Of a stretch of 64,000 nt of DNA, positions 16,421-26,266 are shown piece by piece. The stretch is from the NCBI GenBank assembly GCA_017504305.1, contig JAFVRJ010000018.1, forward strand, positions 1 through 64,000, given 5' to 3'. The stretch's first letter is position 1. Every line of letters starts with the position of its first letter. The translations under genes and the position numbers were made by a program. Origin of the DNA: Clostridia bacterium (GTDB lineage Bacteria; Bacillota; Clostridia; Christensenellales; DTU072). Below the pieces are notes generated by a model. It saw nothing but the letters and a program-made list of their open reading frames with translations, was not told the origin of the DNA and did no database searches.

Positions 16421-16840
16421 AGGGCTCCTTTACGCATATATACGTATCCATAGCTACAAAAACACGATGTTTTATAGCAAATTTAGAGTCGAATATTTTA
16501 GCGCAAATATTATAACATGATTTGGCAAAAAAATCACGTAAATTATAGTAAAAATCTGATAGGGCGGTTTGCCGTTTATGTAATTAGGCTCTGAAAGGCA
16601 CCTTATAAGTTTTCTTACAAAACACACGATTGGGGTGTGTGAGCGCGTACGCCACAATATATTGAGCACGTAGCGCGCCCACGCAAGTAATATTTTAGTA
16701 AAATAATGCGCGCGTTATATTACACTCTCGCGCGCTTATGTTAAAATGGACGGGAATAGAGGCGCCCGAAGTCTCTTTTCTTTATCGCGTACGCGTTTAC
16801 GTGAATTAATAAACAAAATTAATCTTTGGAAAGTGTAAAT
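16421..16840. other. Intergenic region between divergent transcription units, with CG tracts
   Basis: This 420-bp gap holds the upstream signals of the minus-strand esterase operon (a TATAAT-like box on the minus strand at 16514-16509, without a good -35) and of the first giant gene. Its right half is unusual: alternating CG tracts at 16708-16714 and 16729-16735 form an inverted repeat, and CGCGTACGCG at 16784-16793 is a perfect palindrome. A small hairpin ACACAC/GTGTGT lies near 16622-16640. No credible gene or RNA family is recognised. Confidence 0.5.
16699..16747 (+). promoter_or_regulatory. Possible promoter/operator region of giant gene 1
   Basis: GCGCGCG (16708-16714) and CGCGCGC (16729-16735) are inverted around a 14-bp AT-rich centre. 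TAAAAT boxes occur at 16699-16704 and 16742-16747; the latter has a weak TTACAC (16720-16725) at 16 bp. The arrangement resembles the regions upstream of giant gene 3 and the exporter operon. Confidence 0.35.
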
Positions 16841-19800
16841 ATGTTGCTACAAATCGTAAAAGGTAAAAATCCCACAAAGTTGATAATCACGCTCTTGCTA
16901 CTATGTGCCGTTGGTTTTGTATTAGCCATGGGCGTAAGTCCGGCATCTTCCATAGCTCTTGCGGAGGAAGTGTCTAACAACGCGATCAACGTAACTATCG
17001 ATGACTGCGTCGATACCGAAATCAAGCTCGGCGCCTACGATGGCAACGTATGGAAAAGCAACTTAACGGCTTCCAAAACGGAGGAAGGTGAGCTCAACGA
17101 GACGGCAACGGCAACAGCGAGCGCGGAGCAAACCATTTCGTTTAAGCTTGGTAGCGATGATAATTCGCCCATCCGCAAAGCTATTGAATCGAAAAGATTG
17201 AGCGCAAGGCTCAAGGTTGACTCCGTTAACACTTTTACAACCACCTCCGGAACAAATATAAACAACAACGCAAAATATCGCGTTTCCGGTTCGATGGGTT
17301 CTTATCCTGCAAACGGCGAATATGCTACGTTGGTAACCAAGGGTGCAACCGCTAATACCGGCGGAGAGGCAACCGTAGTAGAACTTAACAAATCAGGATA
17401 CGTCACTTCCGAAGGTGTGGTAGATACTGAAGCTCAATACCAAAAATTAAGCGCAGGTGACAATGCAAATCCTTACGTTGTAACTATTGAATTTATTGCA
17501 ACCACCTCTGCTACGGCACAAGCCAGCGGTATTACTAAACCCGTCGCGTCTTGTAATCTTGAGTGTGCCGTTACGTTTACCTTAGAACTTAAATTCGAAA
17601 ACGTTCAATTTACCTTAAAGATTAATTCCAATGGTAAGGTTATGAACGGGGACGAAGAAGTTACTGCCGGCACTGTAGAACTTGGATTCAACACACCTCT
17701 TGATTCTTATATAGCGGTTCCTGCCGAAAACCATTATTTTGCCGGTTGGTTAGAAGCTGACAAATCCGCATATACCGAATCTTTGGTGTTGTCTTATGGT
17801 AACGTAACGAATTCAGTTGAAGTTCCCTCGGGACAAAAGATAGATTATACCGCTCAATTCCGTAGTTTAAGTGCGGCTATAGTAGGTGTATCCAATATTC
17901 AAGAAGGGTACGTTTATTCCGGTATCGGTCAAAAGGTAGGACCGATAGTTCGTGACGACCTTATTACCGGACAATACTGGGTAGTACACCAATATACTTG
18001 TCTTAACGGCACCGGTATCGATGGTAACGGCACGATGGAGTTCATTTACGGAAATCATAATAACGTTACTGCGCTTTATCAACCGGAGACGGTTTTTGCA
18101 GGAACCTATCGTTATACCGCAAAGCTTTATTATAAAGGCAACACAAACCAAGACGGAAGCGTTGCTTTGGGCGATAGTATAGGCTCCTACGTCGAAGAAT
18201 TTACAATCGGCAAGAACAACCCTGTTTTTGAAATTATTCACGGCACAGAAACTATCAAAAATACTGACGTATTGGAAAATGGGATTGAATTAAATATTGC
18301 ACTTGGCGAAACGTTGGGCGGAACCTTCGATCTTAATAGTCCTAATGCCATAAACAGCAAACTTGCTTCGGAAAGGGTTCCCGGAAGTGCAGAGTTTATG
18401 TATAAAGAAAACGAAAACGATGCCGAGTATTTAAAAGTCGGAGATAATTATTTATTCGACATTAATCCCAATAGGGTTTTCGTTATTAGATTTACGCCCA
18501 CAGTAGGGGATAACTATAATTACGTAGACGTAAAAGTTAGCGTAAATATCATCAATAAAATCGTTTTTGAAGGTATCGGAGCGGGTAGCGGTATAGGTAA
18601 TTTTGCAGGAGCGGTTTCTATTGTTAATTATCCCGACGCAACCTCTCAAGCAATTAAAGTAAGCTTATCCGCAACGCTGGAGGATACAACGAACAGATAC
18701 TTCTTTGCTGGATGGAGGCTTGCTCAACCTACAGATGCAAGCGCTACAGCTTACGGCGATTATCAATTCATATTGACCCCCAATGATGCAAAGGCACCTG
18801 CAAACAATCCGTGGGAATACGATTATTATATTGAGGCGAAGTTCCCCGTTTTGGAAAAAGATGAGCAAGGGGTGGTGACGCCGGAAGCACAAGCCGCTTA
18901 CGATGAGGCTCTTGCCGAGCGTAAAGCATATTTATTATTAATGAGTCGCGCCAAATTCCAAGCGGTATTTATCGAAGATGTGACCGCTTCTTTTGATACG
19001 ACCGCATCTGCTTACAAGATTTCGGTAAAGTATAACGGAGAAGAACAAGGTAAGACTCCTACGTTTAAGCCGGTTGTAACAGATATTATCTATACCGATC
19101 TTTCTTATAAGAAAGATGGTAATGCTATTGTCGGTTTGCCTAAAGAGATAGGAACGTATGAACTAACTTACAACATCGTTAACTCGGCAATGGGCGAAAA
19201 CGACGTGCTTGGTACAAAAACCATTATTTATGAGATTGCTCAAAACGTCGTATCAATTGAATTCTTAAAAGATTATTCGGCACTTGCCGGCGGATATAAC
19301 GAAACCACCGGATGGGCTAAACAAACCTTCTACAACTTAAGTGTAAATAACTTGGTAGCAGGTGGAGCGGATGCATATTATTATTCCGTTGACGGCGGTA
19401 TTTCTTGGACTCAAATCAGTGGTACGATCACCGATGGCAGACACTGCAAAATATCCTTCAATACGCCGGAAGTCGTTAACGATTCGGTGGTAAACTACTA
19501 TACCTTCAAAGCAGAAAAAGACGGCGTAGTAATCGCTCAATCGGCGACAAACGCACTTCTTTCTAAAGTTGATACTACTACGCCGAGTATCGAAAACGTA
19601 GCTCTTACCGAAGGTAAGGTTTCTGATATAGATACTTGGTACAACTCGCCTTACGTCTTTACCGCAACCGTTGCTTACGGCGGTAGTGGCGCGGTAATTC
19701 AAGCAAAATACGGCTCCTCTGCGTACGTAACGGTCGGCTCTGATATCGCGTTTATCCATGCCGACGATGCAAGCGGAACAACCAGCGGTCGCAACGTAAC

Positions 19801-22800
19801 GTTTACCGTTGATAGAGAGTTTAGCGGTAGCGTAACCTTCCGCATTATGAGCGCGGTAGGTAATGCCACGGAAGTTGCTACTCAATACGTTATAAATATC
19901 GACATGAGTAATCCCACCATTGCACAAGGCGTAAGAAATCAAGTTGCTAATGCAAACGGATGGATAAATAAAGAAACGGAAGTATCGTTTGCTATTGGCG
20001 ATCAAGGTGGCGCAGATATTGCAAGCGTTACTTGCGTAAGCAGTCTTGGCGAAACGGTACCCGTTATCAAATCGCAAAGCGGATCCAATTATTCGATTAC
20101 TATCGACGATAGCGCTACTTACATAGTTACCGCTATTGATAAAGCGGGCAACCGTACACAAAGGACTTATTCTGCAAATATCGACGTAGAAGACATTTCA
20201 TACGAGCTTGCGGTAGACTCCTATCAAGCAGGTGTTTGGACAAATGTTAACGCCGTTGTTAAATTCAATGCAACTATAGGCGCCAGCGGAGCTAAATTGT
20301 ATTATGCGGTTAGCTCGACTGAAGATGGCAAATATAGCGATTACGCTCCTTGCGGAGAGTTTATTTCGCAAATAGATACCAATGCCGAAGTAACTCAAAC
20401 AATACTGCTTTCTCACGAAATCGTAGCGACTATTAATGAAATTAGTTACTATAAGTTTAAAATCGAAACCCGTTCGGGCAAAACGATGGAAATCGCTTTC
20501 GGTGCGGTTAATATCGACGTTATGGCGCCGAGCTATACCCTCGAAACGAATTTAAACGATTATCAAAACAATAACTGGAGCTACGAGACAATAACGGTAA
20601 AATTTAGTGTTGAAGACACAGTTGGTAACGTTAATTCCGGCGTAAAATCGGTAACAGTTGACAATGGTGCATCCTTAAACGATCTTGGCAACGGTAAGTA
20701 TACTTTCGTCATCGAAAAATGTACCGAGTACACCGTAAGTATCGAAGATACTGCGGGCAATTCATATACCAAAATTATCAAAGCAAACGTAGACGTCGTA
20801 GCACCCAGTCTTCAAATCAAGGCTTACGTTGGCGGTGGTAATCCCGAGGACGTAACACAAGAACCCACGGGAACTTACGATGAATACGATTTTGTAAGCT
20901 GGATTACGGCAGCTCAACAAGAACCTTGGGTCAGAATTGAGTTTACTATCAATATAACCGCATCGGGTAGCGAGTTGCAATACTCTAACGACGGTGGTCA
21001 AAGCTGGAAGAGATTGGTAGATCAAACGTTTATACCCGAAGAAGGCGCTATAGAAGGTACCGTTACGGCACGTGCATATTTGACGGAAGAGCAAAATAAG
21101 AGTTATGTCTTCCGTTTGGTAGCCGGGTCCGGCAGAGCTTTCGAATTCAATCCTTTGGTTGGCGAGACCGCTTACGTAAGAATCGACCATAATGCACCGG
21201 TTCTTAATACGCAAGCTTTCTTTGTAAATGCTAAAGAGTTCCCCGCAACCGAAAGATACGCAAACGACGACGTAACCTGGACAGTCCAATTAAAAGACAC
21301 CGTGCTTGGTTCCGGTATTAATCCCGAAAGCGTTGCGCTATACGAGTACGCGATTACCATTGATGAAGGGGCTATTAAAGCCGACGTTAATCGTGAGGCG
21401 GCAACTCTTTGTGAAATGACGCTTTTAAGTGCGGTTACTAACACCTATACGTACGTGTTTGAAGACTATAAACAATACGTTTTGGAGTTTACTGACTATG
21501 CCGGTAATAGATACGTTAGCGAAGTAGTTCGCCCGCTAATTGATAAAACTTCGGGCTTCACCTTTGGTGTTACCGCGACCGTTTTGGATACCAACAACGG
21601 CGGATTTAGCGTAGAACTTGATGCCTTCAATAGCACTTACGGTTGGTTGAGCAATAAGCAATACGTACAATTTATCGGCACGATTGACATGCAAGGCGTT
21701 GAAGTCGGTCCCAGCGGTATCGGTATGGAGTTTAGTATCGACGGTGGTTTGACTTGGCACTCTTCAGCCAACGTAAACGGCGTTGATCAAAACGTACGCG
21801 GATTCGGTGCAACCGGTTTGGATTACGTACTTAATGCAGACGTCAGCCAATCCTATAGCTATAAGCTACGTGGCGTTACCGGCGCAGGAACGGCAGTTGA
21901 AGCAGACGGGGAATACTTGGTCCGCATCGAAAAGGAAAGCCCCATTTTAGACGTAGAGCTTAATCACGCAGACAATAGCACGTATACCCAAGGCGTTTGG
22001 ACTAACCAAGACCTTACGTTTACCATTGGAGCGACTATCGTGGCTGCAGGCGGAAAACTTTACTATGCTACCGGAACGGATATCGATTCTATCGCCCAAG
22101 AAGATTGGATTATCGCACCTGATTGGAGCGATCTCGCAGCCAATAATAATCAAGCGGTAGAGTACGTATTAAACGTAGAAAAATCCACAAATGCAAAGTA
22201 CTTCTTCAGATTGGTTTCCAACCGTTATGCACTATCTGGAACCCAAGCCATTTATGCTGAAGCTAAAACTGACGTAGGCTTTGAGGTAAAACTTGATAAA
22301 GATCCGATTACAGTTGACGTGGAAGCAAAACGCGGTGATAGCGTTATAGAAAACGGCAATTGGGCTTATATCGACGGAGCAAATTACGTTAACGTTATTC
22401 CTACAATCAAAGTAGGTGAAAGCGGAATTGCAAGCGTTCAACGCAAAGTATTAATTGACGGCGTTTGGTCTGCTTACGAGGACGTCGTAACCGATAAGTA
22501 CGCAACGATCTTGGACGAAGACACTCAAAAACTTCGTTCCTACGTATATAAAGTTACTTCGGTATCCGGTATGGTAACGGAGAGCGAAGAGTTTGTTATT
22601 GGTATCGATTCTATAACCCCTGAATTTGATACTCCCGCTATCACCGGCGATAAGATTCCCGAGGGATCTCCCTCTGCCGGTTGGTATGTAAGCAACGTAG
22701 ACGTTAATATCAACGTAACGAACGCTCAAAACATAGTATCCAAATATTCCGTTTACTATCAATACGCAATAAACAACACTGAAAATTGGTCCGAGTGGGT

Positions 22801-25800
22801 GCTCGTTAACGATACGAAGTTTGTTTTAGAAGATAATTCTATTATAGGCGGAAGCGACTACAAATATAAGTTTAAGGTTGTAAGCGGTAGCGGTCTCGAA
22901 AAGGTTACCGACGAGAAGTATTTGCCCATCGATACCAATACTTATAGCGCAACGGCAAAACTAACCGTTAACGGCGTTTTAGCAAGCGAAGAACGTGTTT
23001 ATGCGACCGTAACGGGCGAAAACAGTCAATTGCATCGTGGAGATTCCACCGTTATAGATATTAGAGCTTCTTACGTAACTTACCAAGTAGGTGAAGATAT
23101 CATTACGAGAAATTACTACATTAAGTCGGTAAATTACCTCAATGGAGACGTTAACGTAGGAAACGGCGAGTGGAATTACGATCAAAAGATAGCAAATATC
23201 AGCAAATCCATTACCATAGACGGGTCAAATTACGTCGTAAACGTAACCATGTATAAAGAGGTTGCGTTGGTTTACGACAATGAAAGACAAGCTTTACAAT
23301 CGGGTACGGCGATTAACGTATCCGCAACCATTGAGGAACCCGGATTCCAAGCGTTGTACGGCGCAGAAGGCGAAGAAGCCATCCAATTGATTGCAAAATA
23401 TAAGAACGCAACGGATGCAAACGATACTTTCACCGAAAAACGTCCTCAAAGCATGGATATCGGCTTCTATAACGTTTTATTCGAAACAAAAGCAGGCTAT
23501 GAAGACTACGTTATAATCAACCCCACGACCTCACTTACCCTTGTATATTATGCAACAAGTGGTACGGAGGCCGATCCGTTTGAAATTAGTAACGCAAAAG
23601 ACTTAAGTTACGTTGATGCTTATATGGCAGAAGGTACTCAAAACGATTATCTTGGCGCCAATAGAAGAAAAGCACACTTTATTCAACTTGCTAACGTTGA
23701 TTTAGGTAAATCGTTTACGGCGTTAAAAGAAAGCTTTGCAGGCGTATATAACGGCAATGGATTTGAGCTTTATTACGACGATACTTATACCACCAAAGAA
23801 AGCTTTGCGGTCTTCAAAGAGATTGACGGCGGAACGATAAGAAACCTTGGCGTAAATCTTAAGCACGTTCGCGCAGAGAATTTAGCTGAAGGTTCTAACG
23901 TCGCTCTTATCGTAGCAAAACTTATCAATGGCAGCTTATATAATTCTTACGCGCTTGGTAATATCACTACAAGCGGACAAAAGATTAACGTAGGCGGTTT
24001 GATAGGCTATGCTTACAATAGCTTTATTTCCAGTTGTTTTGCCGACGTAGCAATAAACGTAAATGCTTCGAACGGAAACTTCGGCGGAGTTGCCGGTTAT
24101 ATGAAAAACGCAGTTGCCTTCGGTGTATACGTAGTAAGCAGTATAGTTCTTACCGATTGCGTTAACCCTGCAGATGATGACGGAACACTTGAAGCCGGCG
24201 TGGAATTAGCTTATGCAGGTTCGGTAGCCGGACAATGGGTAAGCGAAGGGTTTAGCCTTCCCACCATAATCCCTTCGACGTATTATCTTGACGGCAGCGT
24301 TTCGTACGACGGCAGTGCAGAAGAGGCACTTGCTTGCGGTAACGATGCGCCCGTAGATCAACTATATTACGTAGCAAGCAAATTCAGCAGGTTTGGCGAG
24401 TGTGACGAAAAGATCATCAACGTCACCACTTTAGATGGTGAAACCACTATTAAATCAGTCACGGTTGAGGAACTTGCCTTGAAGCGCATCGAAGATGCAA
24501 CACAAGATCTCGACGTCATCGGTAACGGTACCCAGTCCAATCCCTTCCTTGTTTCGAGCGACGAGCAACTCGCGTTGATCGATACTTTCCCGTGGGCATA
24601 CTTCAAGCAAACCCAAGACATAACCCTTGGTGCAATCGAAGGATATGCCTATAATAAGCCGTTTATAGGCGAATACGACGGCAATGGCTACGTGATCGAG
24701 GGTGCGACCATACAAAGCGTTTCGCACGGCCATATCGGCCTATTTGGCGTTGTTAAAGGCACCATCAAGAATTTGGTTATCAAGAGCATTGAAGTAAACG
24801 TAGACGCAAGTGACGTTGTTTACGTAGGCGGCGTAGCCGGCTTGCTTGAAGGAGCTGATGCAAGGCTCGAAAACGTAACGATTACCGGAACGATAAGCGT
24901 TAATGCTACTTCAGACGTTGTTTACGTAGGTAGCGTAGTTGGTGTAGCGATTAAGGCAACGCTTCAAGACGTAATTACTCTTGCCAGCGTTAACGTAAAC
25001 GGCAAGAACGCTGTAGTAGGCGCCGCAGTAGGTCAAGTTCAAGGCGCAAATACCTTAACTAACGTTGCTTCACTTGCATCGCTAAACGCTTATTATTCCA
25101 ATAGGGCGGACGTGGGCACCATAATCGGTGCAACGCGCGCAAACTTGGACGAGAAGTCCACCTTAACCAACGTCCACTATTTGTTCTCGTCCGCATATGC
25201 AAACGGTGCGTCTTTGTTGACCGAAATCGGCTATTACGGAGATGAAACGGTAGAGAAAAAGGGTAGTTGGATGACTTATAGCGATCTAACCGCGTTGGTA
25301 ATCGGTGGCAAAGCCGTTATAGAGCACTTAAACGGTTTGTATCCCTTCGACGGCGCAGGTGATGGTTCCGCTCAAAATCCCTTCTTGGTAGATAGCTACA
25401 AAGACTTAATGCTTATCGGTAACTATATGTACGCCAACTTCCGTTTAACCGATAATATCGTTATCGGCGACTTAAACGACGACGGCAAACTCGACGTAAA
25501 CGATGGTTACAAGTACGACTATCACGTCATCGGTAACGGATCGGTATTTACCGGAACACTCGACGGTAATAAGTATTCTATTCTTGGATTAAGTGATTCG
25601 CTGTTTGCAATTAATGCAGGAACGATACGCGACATCACGCTTAATATGAACTATAGAGTTTACGCATCCGAAAAAGATATTCCCGCATCCGAAAAGATTA
25701 CAGTCGCAGGATCGAGCGAGTACTATACTTCGGCAAAGGTAGCGGAAGCTAACCAAGAAAGCGTATTTGGGGCAATAGCGGTTATAAATCGTGAGGGCGG

Positions 25801-26188
25801 TAGAATAATCCGCGCAAGCGTAACCGGTAACGTAAGCGTACGTACAAACGGAAGAAGTAGAGTAATACTCGGCGGATTGGTCGGTATTGACGTAGGTGGC
25901 GAAATCATTGCTTCGCAAGTTAGCGCAACGATTATCGCACGCGCATCAAGCACCAAAATTGGCGGTGTCGTTGGAGAAATTAAGGCTAACGATAAAGCAC
26001 TTTCGCAAATTGCAACAAACCACGTTTACTCCACCATAGACGTTGGCGGCGGTAACGTGATAGCAGGCGTTTTCGTTGGTAGCGTAAGCATTGGATCAAC
26101 CTATCAACCGGCGTATGAAGGCGCAACGGCAACGCTAACAATAAACGGCGAACAATTAACTCACAACGAAGGATACAGAGTAAAATAA
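16841..26188 (+). CDS. Giant exported surface protein 1 (Ig-like repeats and C-terminal GLUG-like beta-helix)
   Basis: About 3115 residues. The start is placed at ATG 16841; an upstream in-frame TTG (16826) is less likely, although the ribosome site is weak (GGAAAG). A signal peptide with a hydrophobic core (about 15-35) ends near SIALAEE. After an N-terminal region, InlB/Flg_new-like strands with YFAGW occur near residues 295 and 625. From about residue 700 to 2050, Ig-like repeats of about 95-130 residues each start with an Asp-x-x-x-Pro turn and a Trp-x-Asn pair. From about 2240 on come three modules each opened by a Gly-rich, NPF-type turn (GTEADPF, GTQSNPF, GSAQNPF) and filled with GLUG-like GG(L/V)xGY coils. 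It ends GYRVK with no LPxTG motif or membrane anchor. It should be secreted or held by non-covalent contacts; adhesion or glycan binding is a family-based guess. Confidence 0.85.
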   Translation: MLLQIVKGKNPTKLIITLLLLCAVGFVLAMGVSPASSIALAEEVSNNAINVTIDDCVDTEIKLGAYDGNVWKSNLTASKTEEGELNETATATASAEQTISFKLGSDDNSPIRKAIESKRLSARLKVDSVNTFTTTSGTNINNNAKYRVSGSMGSYPANGEYATLVTKGATANTGGEATVVELNKSGYVTSEGVVDTEAQYQKLSAGDNANPYVVTIEFIATTSATAQASGITKPVASCNLECAVTFTLELKFENVQFTLKINSNGKVMNGDEEVTAGTVELGFNTPLDSYIAVPAENHYFAGWLEADKSAYTESLVLSYGNVTNSVEVPSGQKIDYTAQFRSLSAAIVGVSNIQEGYVYSGIGQKVGPIVRDDLITGQYWVVHQYTCLNGTGIDGNGTMEFIYGNHNNVTALYQPETVFAGTYRYTAKLYYKGNTNQDGSVALGDSIGSYVEEFTIGKNNPVFEIIHGTETIKNTDVLENGIELNIALGETLGGTFDLNSPNAINSKLASERVPGSAEFMYKENENDAEYLKVGDNYLFDINPNRVFVIRFTPTVGDNYNYVDVKVSVNIINKIVFEGIGAGSGIGNFAGAVSIVNYPDATSQAIKVSLSATLEDTTNRYFFAGWRLAQPTDASATAYGDYQFILTPNDAKAPANNPWEYDYYIEAKFPVLEKDEQGVVTPEAQAAYDEALAERKAYLLLMSRAKFQAVFIEDVTASFDTTASAYKISVKYNGEEQGKTPTFKPVVTDIIYTDLSYKKDGNAIVGLPKEIGTYELTYNIVNSAMGENDVLGTKTIIYEIAQNVVSIEFLKDYSALAGGYNETTGWAKQTFYNLSVNNLVAGGADAYYYSVDGGISWTQISGTITDGRHCKISFNTPEVVNDSVVNYYTFKAEKDGVVIAQSATNALLSKVDTTTPSIENVALTEGKVSDIDTWYNSPYVFTATVAYGGSGAVIQAKYGSSAYVTVGSDIAFIHADDASGTTSGRNVTFTVDREFSGSVTFRIMSAVGNATEVATQYVINIDMSNPTIAQGVRNQVANANGWINKETEVSFAIGDQGGADIASVTCVSSLGETVPVIKSQSGSNYSITIDDSATYIVTAIDKAGNRTQRTYSANIDVEDISYELAVDSYQAGVWTNVNAVVKFNATIGASGAKLYYAVSSTEDGKYSDYAPCGEFISQIDTNAEVTQTILLSHEIVATINEISYYKFKIETRSGKTMEIAFGAVNIDVMAPSYTLETNLNDYQNNNWSYETITVKFSVEDTVGNVNSGVKSVTVDNGASLNDLGNGKYTFVIEKCTEYTVSIEDTAGNSYTKIIKANVDVVAPSLQIKAYVGGGNPEDVTQEPTGTYDEYDFVSWITAAQQEPWVRIEFTINITASGSELQYSNDGGQSWKRLVDQTFIPEEGAIEGTVTARAYLTEEQNKSYVFRLVAGSGRAFEFNPLVGETAYVRIDHNAPVLNTQAFFVNAKEFPATERYANDDVTWTVQLKDTVLGSGINPESVALYEYAITIDEGAIKADVNREAATLCEMTLLSAVTNTYTYVFEDYKQYVLEFTDYAGNRYVSEVVRPLIDKTSGFTFGVTATVLDTNNGGFSVELDAFNSTYGWLSNKQYVQFIGTIDMQGVEVGPSGIGMEFSIDGGLTWHSSANVNGVDQNVRGFGATGLDYVLNADVSQSYSYKLRGVTGAGTAVEADGEYLVRIEKESPILDVELNHADNSTYTQGVWTNQDLTFTIGATIVAAGGKLYYATGTDIDSIAQEDWIIAPDWSDLAANNNQAVEYVLNVEKSTNAKYFFRLVSNRYALSGTQAIYAEAKTDVGFEVKLDKDPITVDVEAKRGDSVIENGNWAYIDGANYVNVIPTIKVGESGIASVQRKVLIDGVWSAYEDVVTDKYATILDEDTQKLRSYVYKVTSVSGMVTESEEFVIGIDSITPEFDTPAITGDKIPEGSPSAGWYVSNVDVNINVTNAQNIVSKYSVYYQYAINNTENWSEWVLVNDTKFVLEDNSIIGGSDYKYKFKVVSGSGLEKVTDEKYLPIDTNTYSATAKLTVNGVLASEERVYATVTGENSQLHRGDSTVIDIRASYVTYQVGEDIITRNYYIKSVNYLNGDVNVGNGEWNYDQKIANISKSITIDGSNYVVNVTMYKEVALVYDNERQALQSGTAINVSATIEEPGFQALYGAEGEEAIQLIAKYKNATDANDTFTEKRPQSMDIGFYNVLFETKAGYEDYVIINPTTSLTLVYYATSGTEADPFEISNAKDLSYVDAYMAEGTQNDYLGANRRKAHFIQLANVDLGKSFTALKESFAGVYNGNGFELYYDDTYTTKESFAVFKEIDGGTIRNLGVNLKHVRAENLAEGSNVALIVAKLINGSLYNSYALGNITTSGQKINVGGLIGYAYNSFISSCFADVAINVNASNGNFGGVAGYMKNAVAFGVYVVSSIVLTDCVNPADDDGTLEAGVELAYAGSVAGQWVSEGFSLPTIIPSTYYLDGSVSYDGSAEEALACGNDAPVDQLYYVASKFSRFGECDEKIINVTTLDGETTIKSVTVEELALKRIEDATQDLDVIGNGTQSNPFLVSSDEQLALIDTFPWAYFKQTQDITLGAIEGYAYNKPFIGEYDGNGYVIEGATIQSVSHGHIGLFGVVKGTIKNLVIKSIEVNVDASDVVYVGGVAGLLEGADARLENVTITGTISVNATSDVVYVGSVVGVAIKATLQDVITLASVNVNGKNAVVGAAVGQVQGANTLTNVASLASLNAYYSNRADVGTIIGATRANLDEKSTLTNVHYLFSSAYANGASLLTEIGYYGDETVEKKGSWMTYSDLTALVIGGKAVIEHLNGLYPFDGAGDGSAQNPFLVDSYKDLMLIGNYMYANFRLTDNIVIGDLNDDGKLDVNDGYKYDYHVIGNGSVFTGTLDGNKYSILGLSDSLFAINAGTIRDITLNMNYRVYASEKDIPASEKITVAGSSEYYTSAKVAEANQESVFGAIAVINREGGRIIRASVTGNVSVRTNGRSRVILGGLVGIDVGGEIIASQVSATIIARASSTKIGGVVGEIKANDKALSQIATNHVYSTIDVGGGNVIAGVFVGSVSIGSTYQPAYEGATATLTINGEQLTHNEGYRVK
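25469..25504 (+). other. EF-hand/dockerin-like calcium-binding loop in giant protein 1
   Basis: Residues 2877-2888 read DLNDDGKLDVND, which matches the 12-residue loop D-x-N-x-D-G-x-x-D-x-x-D of dockerin and EF-hand repeats. Only one copy is seen, inserted in the third GLUG-like module, so this is a calcium-site candidate rather than a functional dockerin. Confidence 0.5.
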
Positions 26189-26266
26189 CATAATCTAATT
26201 AATCGTAACTTCGTTAACAATATAAAAACAATGGCAAACAATTGCATCATTATAGAGAGGTAGTAT

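Noticed and set aside
16472..16669. 65-codon minus-strand frame in the intergenic region upstream of giant gene 1
   Set aside because: No ribosome site or family resemblance; it overlaps the promoter region of the esterase operon.
19337..20161. Minus-strand frame of 274 codons opposite giant gene 1
   Set aside because: The composition (many Tyr, Ile, Cys and Ser) reflects the antisense of biased repeats; there is no ribosome site or family pattern.
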